Both the position numbers and the translations under genes were made by a program. This document shows, piece by piece, positions 8,905-16,971 of a stretch of DNA of 19,211 nucleotides (positions are counted from its first letter, which is position 1; each line of letters begins with the position of its first letter). Under the pieces are notes generated by a model. The model ran no database searches. It saw only the letters and a program-made list of their open reading frames with translations, and was not told the origin of the DNA. The stretch lies in the NCBI GenBank assembly GCA_027577415.1, contig JANBQS010000386.1:1-19211 (forward strand), written 5' to 3'. This DNA is from Coemansia sp. RSA 922. Its lineage: Eukaryota; Kickxellomycota; Kickxellomycetes; Kickxellales; Kickxellaceae.

Positions 8905-9381
8905 GGGGGACATCTTGATACCTGAAATTACCAACTTTCTTTCTAAACGTGGCTGTGATTTCAGTAATTCGTGATTCAGGTGATATTTTAAACATTATTA
9001 GGTTTCTAGCAGCATGAAAAGACATGAGTGGCTACAAAAACTATAGTTTTTTTAAAAGGTTCCTTGTCACCCAAGGTCCCCTCAGGTTCTGCCTTTTTTT
9101 GGGTAATCCTATTTTGCTGTGTTTGGGTACATATTATCTACTTCTGTAGAGAATTTGTGTCTAAATATGACAAAATTGGATTACACAAAAATGGCAGAAC
9201 TTAAGGGGATCTTGGGTGACAAGGGACCTTTTAAAAATAACTATAGTTTTGCAGACACTGGAGTATTTATATGCTACTATTAGCTTAATAGTGCTCAAAG
9301 TATCACCTGTATTGCTAATTACTAAAATCACAACAACATTTAGAAAGTAAATTGGTATTTTCAGGTATCAAGATGTCCCCC
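8905..9381. mobile_element. Complete palindromic non-autonomous element (foldback/MITE-like), about 477 bp
   Basis: The whole unit is a long imperfect inverted repeat. GGGGGACATCTTGATACCTG opens it and its reverse complement closes it at 9381; the arms (about 8905-9130 and 9150-9381) pair along their length, and the centre holds CTACTTCTGTAG. Arms differ by many substitutions (roughly a quarter of positions by eye). No ORF is present, so it would depend on a transposase in trans. Flanking bases (CATA at left, AGTA at right) do not give a clear target duplication; a TA-targeting Tc1/mariner-type origin is possible but unproven. Confidence 0.75.
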
Positions 9382-9596
9382 AGTATTTATGTGTAATACA
9401 TCTTGTATCCCAATTTCCAGTACTTGTACAAGAATACCCAGATGATATGATACTATATAAAATAAGTTTTTCTAGTTGTGTGCCATTCCTGGGCTAATAA
9501 ATATGAAGATGTTCTATCATTAATTGTGTGCTTAACAAGGTATACATGTGTAACTACTATCTATTATTTAAGCCTTAACTGTTCCAGATACAATTG
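9382..9596. other. AT-rich spacer
   Basis: No gene or repeat recognised. It separates the palindromic element from the 3' end of the first small-protein unit. Confidence 0.4.
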
Positions 9597-9602
9597 TTTA
9601 TT
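9597..9602 (-). terminator. Putative poly(A) signal of the first small-protein gene
   Basis: AATAAA on the minus strand, about 214 bp beyond the stop codon at 9816, within AATAAACAAT. The same ten bases occur downstream of the paralogue at 11523-11906, which supports a retained function or at least shared origin. Confidence 0.45.
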
Positions 9603-9815
9603 GAGAAAGGAAAAAATACAATAATTAAATAAAACTATAGGTCATTAAATTTCAGGAAACTACTGGTAAGAAAGTGATATGCAATAGTTAGTACTAAGCC
9701 TATGGTAATGCTGATAGCAGGAATCTCAATCTACATTCATTATGATCAAGCTTAGAAAGGCGGACACTCTTGTCTACCATTCAATGGTAACAATCTAAAT
9801 TGTTGTCTGATCTAA

Positions 9816-10163
9816 TCAAAATGGCCATATTAAATTGTAACGCCCATTTGCATTTCTCCTTACATTCCTTAACAGCTCAATAAATCTTTCATCTCCCTCT
9901 AGTGTAGGGAAATTATTTAATAGGCGAATTGCTACAACAGTTTTTTCTGGTTGGGAGCCATTGAAGAATTGTGAAGCAAACCCCTCTGCTTTTCCTAGGG
10001 GCATAGATGTAGATGGAAAATCTCCTGCTACAAGTTGAGCAAGCATTTCACTCTGCACTATTTTTCCTTCAGCCTCATTAATGGAGCACAGTAAAATTCC
10101 ATTACTATCAAGTTCAGCTTTTTGGGCAGGGGTGCGCTCTACTCCATCATACGAATAATCCAT
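9816..10163 (-). CDS. Small unrecognised protein, copy A of a paralogous pair (115 aa)
   Basis: Not recognised. Intact frame from ATG at 10163 to the stop at 9816. No signal peptide or membrane segment is visible; the protein is mildly acidic at its N-terminus. It aligns with the 127-aa product of 11523-11906: an early NGILLCSINEAEG against NGLMMASASREAG, the shared TVVAIRL strand (about residue 75), then a putative helix (FIELLRNVRR) and a C-terminal GRYNLIWPF against GEFTLMW. Substitutions are spread over the whole length, yet the frame is open, which is unlike the nearby retroelement debris and suggests selection. The gene has its own TATA-like box (minus strand, 10307-10313) and a GT-rich leader shared with the paralogue. 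Function unknown; it could be host-encoded or cargo of an unidentified element. Confidence 0.6.
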   Translation of the reverse strand: MDYSYDGVERTPAQKAELDSNGILLCSINEAEGKIVQSEMLAQLVAGDFPSTSMPLGKAEGFASQFFNGSQPEKTVVAIRLLNNFPTLEGDERFIELLRNVRRNANGRYNLIWPF

Positions 10164-10306
10164 TAGGCAGTAGTAGGTTGGATGCTGTTTAAATCAGAGA
10201 GCAGTTGGCTTAGGCTAGAGTGAGAATGTACTGTCAGCAATATCAAATGGGTGTGTGTGTGAAGAATAAAGAAGGGAGAGAGGAGAAATGTAAATTTATG
10301 CCTTGT

Positions 10307-10340
10307 TTTTATACCCCATCCAACTACTTTTCCCTAGCAC
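10307..10340 (-). promoter_or_regulatory. Promoter region of copy A: TATA box plus conserved upstream block
   Basis: On the minus strand TATAAAA lies at 10313-10307, about 145 bp before the ATG. Fifteen bases further upstream, plus-strand TTTTCCCTAGCAC (10328-10340) matches TTTTCCCCAGCAC (12034-12046) at nearly the same spacing from the TATA box of copy B. The leader of both genes also contains GTGTGTGAAGAAT (10255-10267 and 11961-11973). Confidence 0.55.
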
Positions 10341-10750
10341 TTTATGTCCAGTTCTGAGCAGAATTGCAAAAGTGGAAATATACAATTCAGAAACAAAATC
10401 TACATGTTTTCCTTTTCCCACCAACTGCCATTTCATCTTTTGTCAGCTGGTGCTCTTTTGCCAAAGATTATTGCTGGTATGAGAATACATTGCTGTCTCC
10501 ATTTCTCAATACTCATCTATCCAGAAACAATCAATGCTGGCACATTTCTGATTACATTCCTTTCTGCTATGCAATCTCGTAATATGTCATCATGTGCTTG
10601 TTCTTTTTGAAAAGGCAATCACGGGCTAAGCCAGAAATGGATGCCCAATCTTTGGCAAATGGGAGAACCCCATGAAGCCATTGTAAGAATGCAATGATTT
10701 CCATCCTTCTGTCTTTAGAATATCTTCATGGTTTTATTGGAATAGTGCTA

Positions 10751-10982
10751 TAGCCAATAAATATTATGCCACTAATAATAACTGTCTGTCATCAATTAGC
10801 ATATTGGAATAGGTGGTAGGTTGTACAAAAAGAGACAATAAAGGCAACTGTTATGCCAATATGATTACTATTGACGCTACATATTCTATCAGTACATGTA
10901 TGTAATTAGACCACTGGTACCTAACACTGAGTGTTGAAATGGTTGAACAGTAGTTTCTAATGAGAACTGCCACATGTTTGTT
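10751..10982. other. AT-rich spacer before the solo LTR
   Basis: No ORF or motif stands out. It ends in the CATGC target sequence of the LTR insertion. Confidence 0.4.
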
Positions 10983-10987
10983 CATGC

Positions 10988-11261
10988 TGTAGGATTTCGG
11001 CGTTCAGCAACGACATCTGACATTATTTATTGTTGCCTAATTTCTACGGCTATGATCAACGGCTCCTCGATCATAAGCAGTAGCACCATTACTGCCCCAT
11101 GGACCATTTACCCCTATATAAGGGTCCCCGCACCAGCAACCACAGATGAGTTAGGCAATCACCTTTTATCTTTATTACTTTTTATTTACTAAAATACAAA
11201 GACGTAAGGACTGGTGAACTTAGGCGTTAGCTGCAAACAACTCGCATACTACAAACCTACA
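10988..11261. mobile_element. Solo LTR with perfect 5-bp target-site duplication
   Basis: A 274-bp unit bounded by TGTAGG at the left and CCTACA at the right (TG...CA ends and a 6-bp terminal inverted repeat). The five bases before it (10983-10987) and after it (11262-11266) are both CATGC. It contains a core promoter, CTATATAAGG (11114-11123), as expected of the U3 region of an LTR, and is less AT-rich than its surroundings. No internal retroelement sequence or second LTR is present, so it is most simply the product of LTR-LTR recombination. The exact duplication and ends point to a fairly recent insertion. The element family cannot be told from the LTR alone. Confidence 0.85.
11114..11123 (+). 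promoter_or_regulatory. TATA box inside the solo LTR
   Basis: CTATATAAGG followed by a GC-richer stretch, roughly in the middle of the LTR, where the U3/R boundary of an LTR would be. If active it could drive transcription rightwards toward the antisense strand of the second small-protein gene. Confidence 0.55.
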
Positions 11262-11410
11262 CATGCACTAGGTAAGAGTTATTAAATGTAAAACCGTGTA
11301 TTTGCCACTATAGCGAATTAAGCAGAACTACAAGTAGTGTATACATATAATAATCTATATATGATGGTTATATATATTATACACCAATATATGTTTACTG
11401 GATAACATTG

Positions 11411-11416
11411 TTTATT
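11411..11416 (-). terminator. Putative poly(A) signal of the second small-protein gene
   Basis: AATAAA on the minus strand 107 bp beyond the stop at 11523, in AATAAACAAT as in copy A. Between this and the stop, both copies also share the plus-strand block AGGTCATTAAA. Confidence 0.45.
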
Positions 11417-11522
11417 TCAGGTAGCACAAACTACATAAAATTAAAACTAAACTATATAGGTCATTAAAATATTAGAAAAGTGTGGCAGGCATAATATCAA
11501 TGTTTGCCAGTTGGTTCTGAGA

Positions 11523-11906
11523 CTATGATGAAGAATTTACACCAAGAATCATATCAAGTTCATCTTTGTCCTTGGCCCACATTAATGTGAACTCACCATC
11601 TTCTTTGGCCTTAGTCCACATTAACACCTTAAGAAGGTCAGCATTGGTTTCATATACAGGCTTCTTATTGTCAAGTCGGATTGCAACAACAGTAGTTGTA
11701 CAAGTATTTGCATTTATTCTACCAGGAGCATAATCAATTCCCTTTACTATTGTCATTAAAGGGCAAGTTATACCTTTTTCTAAGCATATATCACCAAAGG
11801 CTTTACTAGCTGCTAATCCAGCCTCCCTACTTGCACTTGCCATCATAAGCCCATTATAGAAAAGATCAGGGCGTTCAGCTATTCTATCCAGTATGGTCAT
11901 AATCAC
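11523..11906 (-). CDS. Small unrecognised protein, copy B of a paralogous pair (127 aa)
   Basis: Not recognised. Intact frame from ATG at 11906 (a second ATG follows two codons later) to 11523. It shares with copy A the blocks NG(I/L)..., TVVAIRL, a following Leu-rich helix (DLLKVLMW) and GEFTLMW near the end; it has an extra acidic C-terminal tail, KDKDELDMILGVNSSS. Three cysteines are present (two in the middle third), which copy A does not keep; no zinc motif is evident. No signal peptide or membrane helix. The TATA box is at 12017-12011 on the minus strand, 105 bp before the ATG. The upstream frame 11907-12170 crosses this TATA box and has no family similarity, so it is not a fused exon. 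Function unknown. Confidence 0.6.
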   Translation of the reverse strand: MIMTILDRIAERPDLFYNGLMMASASREAGLAASKAFGDICLEKGITCPLMTIVKGIDYAPGRINANTCTTTVVAIRLDNKKPVYETNADLLKVLMWTKAKEDGEFTLMWAKDKDELDMILGVNSSS

Positions 11907-12010
11907 TTAATATTTGCTAGTAGTATTTGGTTGGTGGATAGCTGAATATATGAGAATAATGTGTGTGAAGAATGTGGAGTAGAGGGGCCAAGCTTGGGAA
12001 TTGGGGCTGA

Positions 12011-12046
12011 TTTTATACCTCTTTTCCACTGTATTTTCCCCAGCAC
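12011..12046 (-). promoter_or_regulatory. Promoter region of copy B: TATA box plus conserved upstream block
   Basis: Minus-strand TATAAAA at 12017-12011 and, 17 bases further upstream, TTTTCCCCAGCAC (plus-strand reading, 12034-12046), paralleling copy A. Beyond it both copies carry a GAAAGTGGA or AAAAGTGGA block. Confidence 0.55.
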
Positions 12047-12360
12047 ATTCATGTACTTGTGAAAGTGGATTCAATTTGGAAATATTACAAGAAGCTGTCC
12101 AATCAACACTTTCTTTTCTTTCCACTATAGCAATTATCACATGGTATGTCTGATGATCACCTTTAGCCAAAGAATATCATGGTATTGTAAGCCGTTTCTT
12201 GTCTCTATTTGTCGACATTCACAGTACATTGCCCCCAACAGCATCCTTTAATAAGATATTTAAATACGGATATTATCATGTGAGTATCCTTTCAGGAAAG
12301 GCAGTCATGGGTTTTGCACAGCAATGACTGCCAAGCTTTTTTGGAAAGGGTGGTGTATTA

Positions 12361-12860
12361 ATTGCCAGTCAGGAGCCACAATTGCCATACATCATGTGTT
12401 CACACATGATCTTCCAATCTAATCACTATTTGTTATGTAGGTGGCTTGTGATAATTTTTATGCCACAAGAGCAAACCCCAATTCAATGGGATCATCAAAA
12501 ACAACAGAGGATATAAACCTCCTTACTCCTTTACACTACATTCTTACTTTTTATTATTATACCAAAGCTGGGTATAGTATCTGGGGCACTTACAGACCAA
12601 TTCATAACATTGCAAGCAATATTACAATCAGCGGGGATCTAGTTAGTATCTAATTATTCAATAGATAACTAAAAGTGACTAACATTAAACAGCGTTCTCA
12701 ATAGTATTAGTCGTATGTTTATTGGATTAAACTCTACTCTTTGGTTTTACAAATTCTCTTTACAATTATTTATTATTTTAACGTTACAATATACCAAAAT
12801 ATCCAGTTAATGTTCTTTCAGTAATACATGCTGGCATAAGAGGAAATAGCCTATAGTGGT
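12361..12860. other. AT-rich right edge of the island and 3' flank of the GPCR-like gene
   Basis: A TATA-like GGATATAAACC (about 12508) has no supportable gene behind it; the 70-codon frame at 12441-12653 has no recognisable motif. Minus-strand AATAAA at 12774-12769, about 87 bp beyond the GPCR-like stop codon, may be its poly(A) signal. Confidence 0.4.
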
Positions 12861-13907
12861 TTATATAGTCTCTGGTGTATGATGTTCTGCAATATCTTGG
12901 ACCCACTGTTCCTGAGTGGTCAGTGTTGATTCGTAGAGATAAGGACCAACAAATATAGACTCGCGGTAGTGGCCAGGCTCAGATAGTTGGTAAATGTCAG
13001 TGTCCTTGTGCAAGGTCCAATACCAACGTATAACACGCTGAACAGGTGGCAGCATGACAAACACCAAGAGGTCAAACATTGCTTGCAGTGGGCCAACCAC
13101 AGCAGAAGTTGCCCAGATAATAGCTGTGGTACGGTTGTGGCTCAGATGCAGCGTCTGGACCCAGTAGACAACCAAAGCAGGTGAGTAAAATAGAATCGGG
13201 CTGAGTGGGTATAGTAGCAAAATACGGGCCTTACGACGCATGCGGTGCTCCAATGTGCGCATGACGTCCGTAGATAGAGAGCTAGAGGGGTTGTTCTGAG
13301 AGGGCACTTGCCGACGCAGACGAATAATGACTCTGACAATGACCAAGGCAAAGTTGAGCAACTGAGCCAGAACCCAAAGGTAGAATCCAAAGACCATATA
13401 GAGTATATCCTTTGTCTGCGAGCCAAACGACCACTGTGGGTACATAAACACAGGGTGGAAGCGCGCGGGGGCAAAGAACAATGGACAGGCGAGAACAAAG
13501 GCCAGGGCCACGGAGCTTTTGACGTAATGGCGGAGAATCCAGCGCAGCGGCTTGTTGCAGGCAAACCAGTGGAGAAAATTGCTTTGCAGGTCGAGTGCTA
13601 TGCGGCTGACCAAGAACGAGTTGAGCAGTTGGAAAAAGTAGGTGGTAAAGGCGAAGACACGAGCAGCGCCGTTGTAGTCCTGGTGTGCTGGTTGTTTTGC
13701 GAGTTCGCGAGCAATCAGCTGTCCCAATTGGTATAGGGCGTCGCAGAGGCCTAGCATGCCAGATACGCGCACGGTGACAGTATCGGCTATGTCGGCGTAC
13801 ATTGATATGAGTACTACGGCTGACACGGCGACTGATAGACCACAGGCTGGCGAGAGCACATCGACTATGCTCATATAGTACTCAGTCAGCCAGGTAAGAT
13901 CCCCCAT
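12861..13907 (-). CDS. Seven-transmembrane GPCR-like protein
   Basis: Probable plasma-membrane receptor, 348 aa, single exon. Seven hydrophobic segments are visible at about 18-38, 43-65, 83-108, 130-148, 166-196, 227-252 and 260-287, with a short N-terminus and no cleavable signal peptide. The third cytoplasmic loop (197-226) is Ser-rich then basic (HRMRRKAR), and TM6 contains LLYPLSPILFYSPALVVYW, both typical of G-protein-coupled receptors including the fungal Git3/cAMP-receptor-like group. The ligand cannot be told and no DRY motif is evident (IALDLQ follows TM3). The C-terminal tail of about 50 residues has several Ser/Thr/Tyr. The ATG at 13907 begins just before TM1 and the frame has no better start. 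It is divergent from LAMTOR1. A seven-helix transporter-like protein is the main alternative. Confidence 0.75.
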   Translation of the reverse strand: MGDLTWLTEYYMSIVDVLSPACGLSVAVSAVVLISMYADIADTVTVRVSGMLGLCDALYQLGQLIARELAKQPAHQDYNGAARVFAFTTYFFQLLNSFLVSRIALDLQSNFLHWFACNKPLRWILRHYVKSSVALAFVLACPLFFAPARFHPVFMYPQWSFGSQTKDILYMVFGFYLWVLAQLLNFALVIVRVIIRLRRQVPSQNNPSSSLSTDVMRTLEHRMRRKARILLLYPLSPILFYSPALVVYWVQTLHLSHNRTTAIIWATSAVVGPLQAMFDLLVFVMLPPVQRVIRWYWTLHKDTDIYQLSEPGHYRESIFVGPYLYESTLTTQEQWVQDIAEHHTPETI

Positions 13908-14291
13908 GATGTCACTGTGTTTGCGCTTTGAAGCGCCAAAAAGGCAGAAGGAGAAAAAAGGGGGGTATGTTTATTTGTTTTGAGAACAGAAGAAAGAGAA
14001 AAAGAGCTTATATCTTCAAACTCCGACAGGCAGGTTTTCTCACTCGAGTGCACCAGCTGACGTGAACTGTTACAGGCATGCATCAAGAAAGGCTCTCGGA
14101 AGTGAGGGACGATGGGGAAGGGACAGCGTCAACCGGCCGTGTTTTGAAGTTCATCTAACGCGTGTGGATGATGCGCAAACATGAGCCTTTTGTCACTTTC
14201 TTTTTTTCTCTTTTTAGCTTTCTTGCCTTTTTTATTTTATAAAAATTCAAATTCCTACTTTCTCACACACCTACACGCATACAATTACGAA
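13908..14291. promoter_or_regulatory. Divergent intergenic region between the GPCR-like gene and LAMTOR1
   Basis: Must contain both 5' regions. On the plus side a pyrimidine-rich run leads to TATAAAA at 14238-14244, 48 bp before the LAMTOR1 ATG. On the minus side no clear TATA box was seen; a G-run (13961-13966) lies near the GPCR-like start. A hydrophobic upstream extension of the LAMTOR1 frame from 14181 is explained by this T-rich sequence. Confidence 0.5.
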
Positions 14292-14822
14292 ATGGGCTTT
14301 TGCTTCTCTAGACCAGCAGTCGACGACGGCGATACTGAGCAGTCGGCACTACTTGGCAACCAATACTATAGCGGAAGACCCGAAAGAACGGTTCAAGACG
14401 ACCAATTCGCCCATTTAAGTGCCGCGGAGCTTGCGCAGCGGGAGGAAGAGGAGCGGCTACGGAATTTGGAGCAATCGACTACAGAGGCACTAATAAACAT
14501 ATCGCAACGAGGAGACTTTGCTCACGCGCAGACATTCACTAGCAACAGTGGCAGCTCTCACGACTATACGGAGATTTTGCGGCAGTTCAACCAGAAAATC
14601 AAACTGCCAATGGTTACTTTGGCAGGCCCAGCTGAGGTTCCCCGAGGCCGCTCGGGGGATGTTGTGGCTATTCTTGCTGAGGGACGTATTTCGGATGCCG
14701 ACGTTAGGCGCTTGGACGACGCTATTGACTATGTTATTGACGCTATCACTGATGTGCACATATACTCGGAGGGCGATCTGATTGTACCACTCTCGGCTTC
14801 TAGTGAAACCAGCAACAGCTAA
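14292..14822 (+). CDS. LAMTOR1/Meh1-like lipid-anchored Ragulator (EGO) scaffold
   Basis: Membrane anchor of the Ragulator/EGO complex, which holds Rag GTPases on the lysosome or vacuole for TORC1 signalling. Single exon, 176 aa from ATG 14292. The N-terminus MGFCFSRP is a dual-lipidation signal: Gly2 for myristoylation with Ser6, Cys4 for palmitoylation. Next come an acidic/Leu sorting-like stretch (EQSALLGNQ), a charged helix (AELAQREEEERLRNLEQ), then the LAMTOR1 core: ALINISQRGDFAH, KLPMVTL and the C-terminal helix-strand RLDDAIDYVIDAITDVHIYS followed by GDLIVPL. The length is close to human LAMTOR1 (161 aa). An in-frame ATG at 14181 would bury the lipidation motif behind a T-rich translation, so 14292 is the start. 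Function is inferred from the family; the lipidation motif is directly visible. Confidence 0.85.
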   Translation: MGFCFSRPAVDDGDTEQSALLGNQYYSGRPERTVQDDQFAHLSAAELAQREEEERLRNLEQSTTEALINISQRGDFAHAQTFTSNSGSSHDYTEILRQFNQKIKLPMVTLAGPAEVPRGRSGDVVAILAEGRISDADVRRLDDAIDYVIDAITDVHIYSEGDLIVPLSASSETSNS

Positions 14823-14989
14823 CTTTTCAAAAAAAAAAAAAATTTAGAGCTGTATTCAATCAAATCCTATTTGTGTATTTTGATGAGTGAAAAAAAAGTA
14901 TTGGCGTCTCTTTTTCTCCCTCTCCTTTGTTTTTTAAATAAAAAAAATTGTTGGATTCCTACTCTACATATTCTTTTTGAACTGGTCCT

Positions 14990-16971
14990 ATGAGAATGCC
15001 AGTTGCACCACCCTCTTTAGTCGACATTTTGCGTGCTGATGCCACGGACGACATTCTTGGCGATGCCTTTGGCGGCGACCAGAATCCCACTGACGACGAA
15101 GCCACTGCGGCCGCAGCCGAGGACGACGTAGTACCTGAGGGCGCCTGTGTTGAATGCAAGGACCAGCAGGTAGGCCTTTCCTATATAGAGTGGGTTCATG
15201 ATTAGTACTGCTTAGTGTATGGTAGCTAAAGCACGCGCTCTTTTTTTTCACTAACTTGTAGGCGCAATTGTACTGCGAGCAGTGTCAGGAGGACTTTTGC
15301 GAGGTGTGCGCAGGCATGATCCACCGCACTGGCGGTCGTAAGCGGCATGTGCTAAAGCCCCTTTGTATCGGTGACTGCGAGCAGCTACAAGCTCAGGCGC
15401 AAGCAGAAGGCGAGGAGAAGGAGGAGGAGAAGGGCGACGACATTGACGAGGAGATGGGCGATGAGACTGTGGGAGACGCAGCGGGCGAGGTAGGTGCAAT
15501 GGGCGTATCGTTCAGTGCGCAGAGCGGGCGCGTAGAGACTGCGGGCGGAACATCGTTTGCTGAATGGATCACTAAGCGTGCCAGGTACATCCCGTTGCGG
15601 CTGACGCTGCGTGAGCGCAAGTTTCTGCGACTCTTGGAGGCAGGGCTCAAAGTCAGCGAGTACACGGACAAAATCGACGTGCTAATGTACGGGAACAAAA
15701 CCAAGCGCATCGTTGCGCAGATCAAAGAGCTCTGCGCCATCCTCTCGGGCCTTGTTCTGGCCAGCGACTACAAAGTCGGACAGACGTTGTTTGAAGACCG
15801 GCAGTTTGAGGACAACGAGGAGTTTTACCAGCGGATCTTTGAGATTGGGCGTCGGCACAAAATCATGAACCCCGAAAAGATGCGCAACGAGTACGGCAAG
15901 ATGATGTTTCTGTTGCAAGATTCGCAGAGCGACGACGTCAAGACCATGCTGAATTTTTCGCTAGTTTCGCCCATCAAAACCGTGTACTCGGTGTTGGAGT
16001 CACTGGGCGTGCTGTATATTTTGGACGATGAGATGGTTGCCGTGGCGACCAAGGAGATTGTGTCGCAGGGCAAGGCCCGGGCGCAGATCCAGCTCGAGAT
16101 CAAGCAAAAAGAGCGCGCTATCGAGTATCTATGCAAGGCGTATGCAACCAACGATTGCCCCGCTGAGGTCATCCGCCAGTGCCTGTACAGTATTGGCGAC
16201 AACCACGCGTACTTGCGGTTTAACCGGGATCCATGCGACCGGATGCTGGCGTATCTCACGGCGAACTTTGCTCCACAGCGCGCAGAAAGCGACCAGCTCT
16301 CGCTAGCTATTCTGCATGGGCAGAACGGAGCACGTCTATCGCATTCGCATGAGAGCCAGTTCCACTACGTGCTCCAGACGCTAACGCTGTGGCGCGAGAT
16401 GCTGCACGAGATGTTCAAGCTCTGGCACGACGCCGACAGTGATCTCTTGTCGCCCAAGAACATGTACCGGCTCAAAGACACGGGCCAGGGCCTGAACCGC
16501 GTGCAAACCTGTCCGCGGGTATCAAAGTCTGCGCACTCCATCTTGCACCGCACGCAAAAGGCTGTGGGCCGGTGGGTCGGCTCAGCAATGATCCATGTGG
16601 GTGACCGCAATGTGCCCAATGCGCTCGTGTTTATCGACAAGTACAACCAGGTGGCCAGTATTCTGAACCCCGTAGTGCGCGTGCTCGAGTTCCTCGACAG
16701 CCTAGACAAGAGCAGCAAGGGTGTGGCCGCGTTTGTCGAGCAGACGTTTGGCGGCGCAGAGCAAGCCAGAAAGCTCATCCTGGCTGATTTCTTCAGATCA
16801 GCGTTCGATGGATCTGGAGCTGACAATTTTTTCGATGCCGGATCGTGCATCGATGGGCGTCTGACATCGGCGTGGAATTGGTGCTCGACAGTCGAAAAGA
16901 AACCCTTCTTTAGCATGTTCCTCTTATCCGGCTTTGTTGGCTTTAACGGCGGACCAGAAGGATTCAATTAG
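14990..16971 (+). CDS. B-box zinc finger / DUF2009 (UPF0652 family) protein, two exons
   Basis: Conserved eukaryotic protein of unknown function (DUF2009, found in fungi and plants). CDS join(14990..15169,15262..16971), 629 aa; the intron (15170-15261, GTAGGC...TTGTAG) is in phase 0. Joining restores a B-box-like zinc finger: C53, C56, C65, C68, C73, C76, H81 and H89, with the intron between the second and third cysteines. A low-complexity Glu/Asp/Gln region (about 95-140) follows, then the DUF2009 domain from about 158 to the end, with RYIPLRLTLRERKFLRLLEA, IVAQIKELCAILSGLV, IRQCLYSIGDNHAYLR, DTGQGLNRVQ, NVPNALVFIDKYNQV and the C-terminal DGSGADNFFDAGSCIDGRL, all hallmark blocks. An Ala/Asp-rich N-terminus precedes the finger. 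It is convergent with the next gene, 26 bp from stop to stop. Biochemical role unknown. Confidence 0.9.

Larger units (their letters stand above)
9597..10750 (-). repeat. Tandem duplication unit A
   Basis: Contains a small ORF with matching 3' end, leader, TATA region and upstream sequence in the same order as unit B (about 11411-12360). Upstream matches reach to about 10660 (AGGCAATCACGGG against AGGCAGTCATGGG at about 12301). Identity is patchy, so the duplication is old. Outer limits are approximate. Confidence 0.55.
11411..12360 (-). repeat. Tandem duplication unit B
   Basis: Same order as unit A: poly(A) signal, AGGTCATTAAA block, ORF, GT-rich leader, TATA region and distal upstream sequence. 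The solo LTR sits between the two units. Limits are approximate because similarity fades. Confidence 0.55.

Noticed and set aside
10974..11192. 72-codon plus-strand ORF
   Set aside because: It begins outside the solo LTR and runs into it; the LTR structure explains the sequence.
9816..11906. The small-protein pair as LAMTOR5/roadblock-fold proteins
   Set aside because: A few positions (a GV/GL strand, VV.(I/L)..DN) line up with LAMTOR5 and LAMTOR1 is nearby, but the helix and strand order at the C-terminus does not follow the roadblock fold; too weak to claim.
11907..12170. Open frame directly upstream of copy B as an extra exon or gene
   Set aside because: It runs across the TATA box and conserved promoter block and has no counterpart upstream of copy A.
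12441..12653. 70-codon ORF behind a TATA-like sequence as a third small-protein unit
   Set aside because: No TVVAIRL-type block or matching leader could be found.
13308..13736. 142-codon plus-strand ORF
   Set aside because: Antisense shadow of the GPCR-like gene, with highly polar low-complexity product.
14181..14291. N-terminal extension of LAMTOR1 that looks like a signal peptide
   Set aside because: It is a translation of a T-rich promoter tract that includes the TATA box, and it would hide the MGFCFS lipidation signal.
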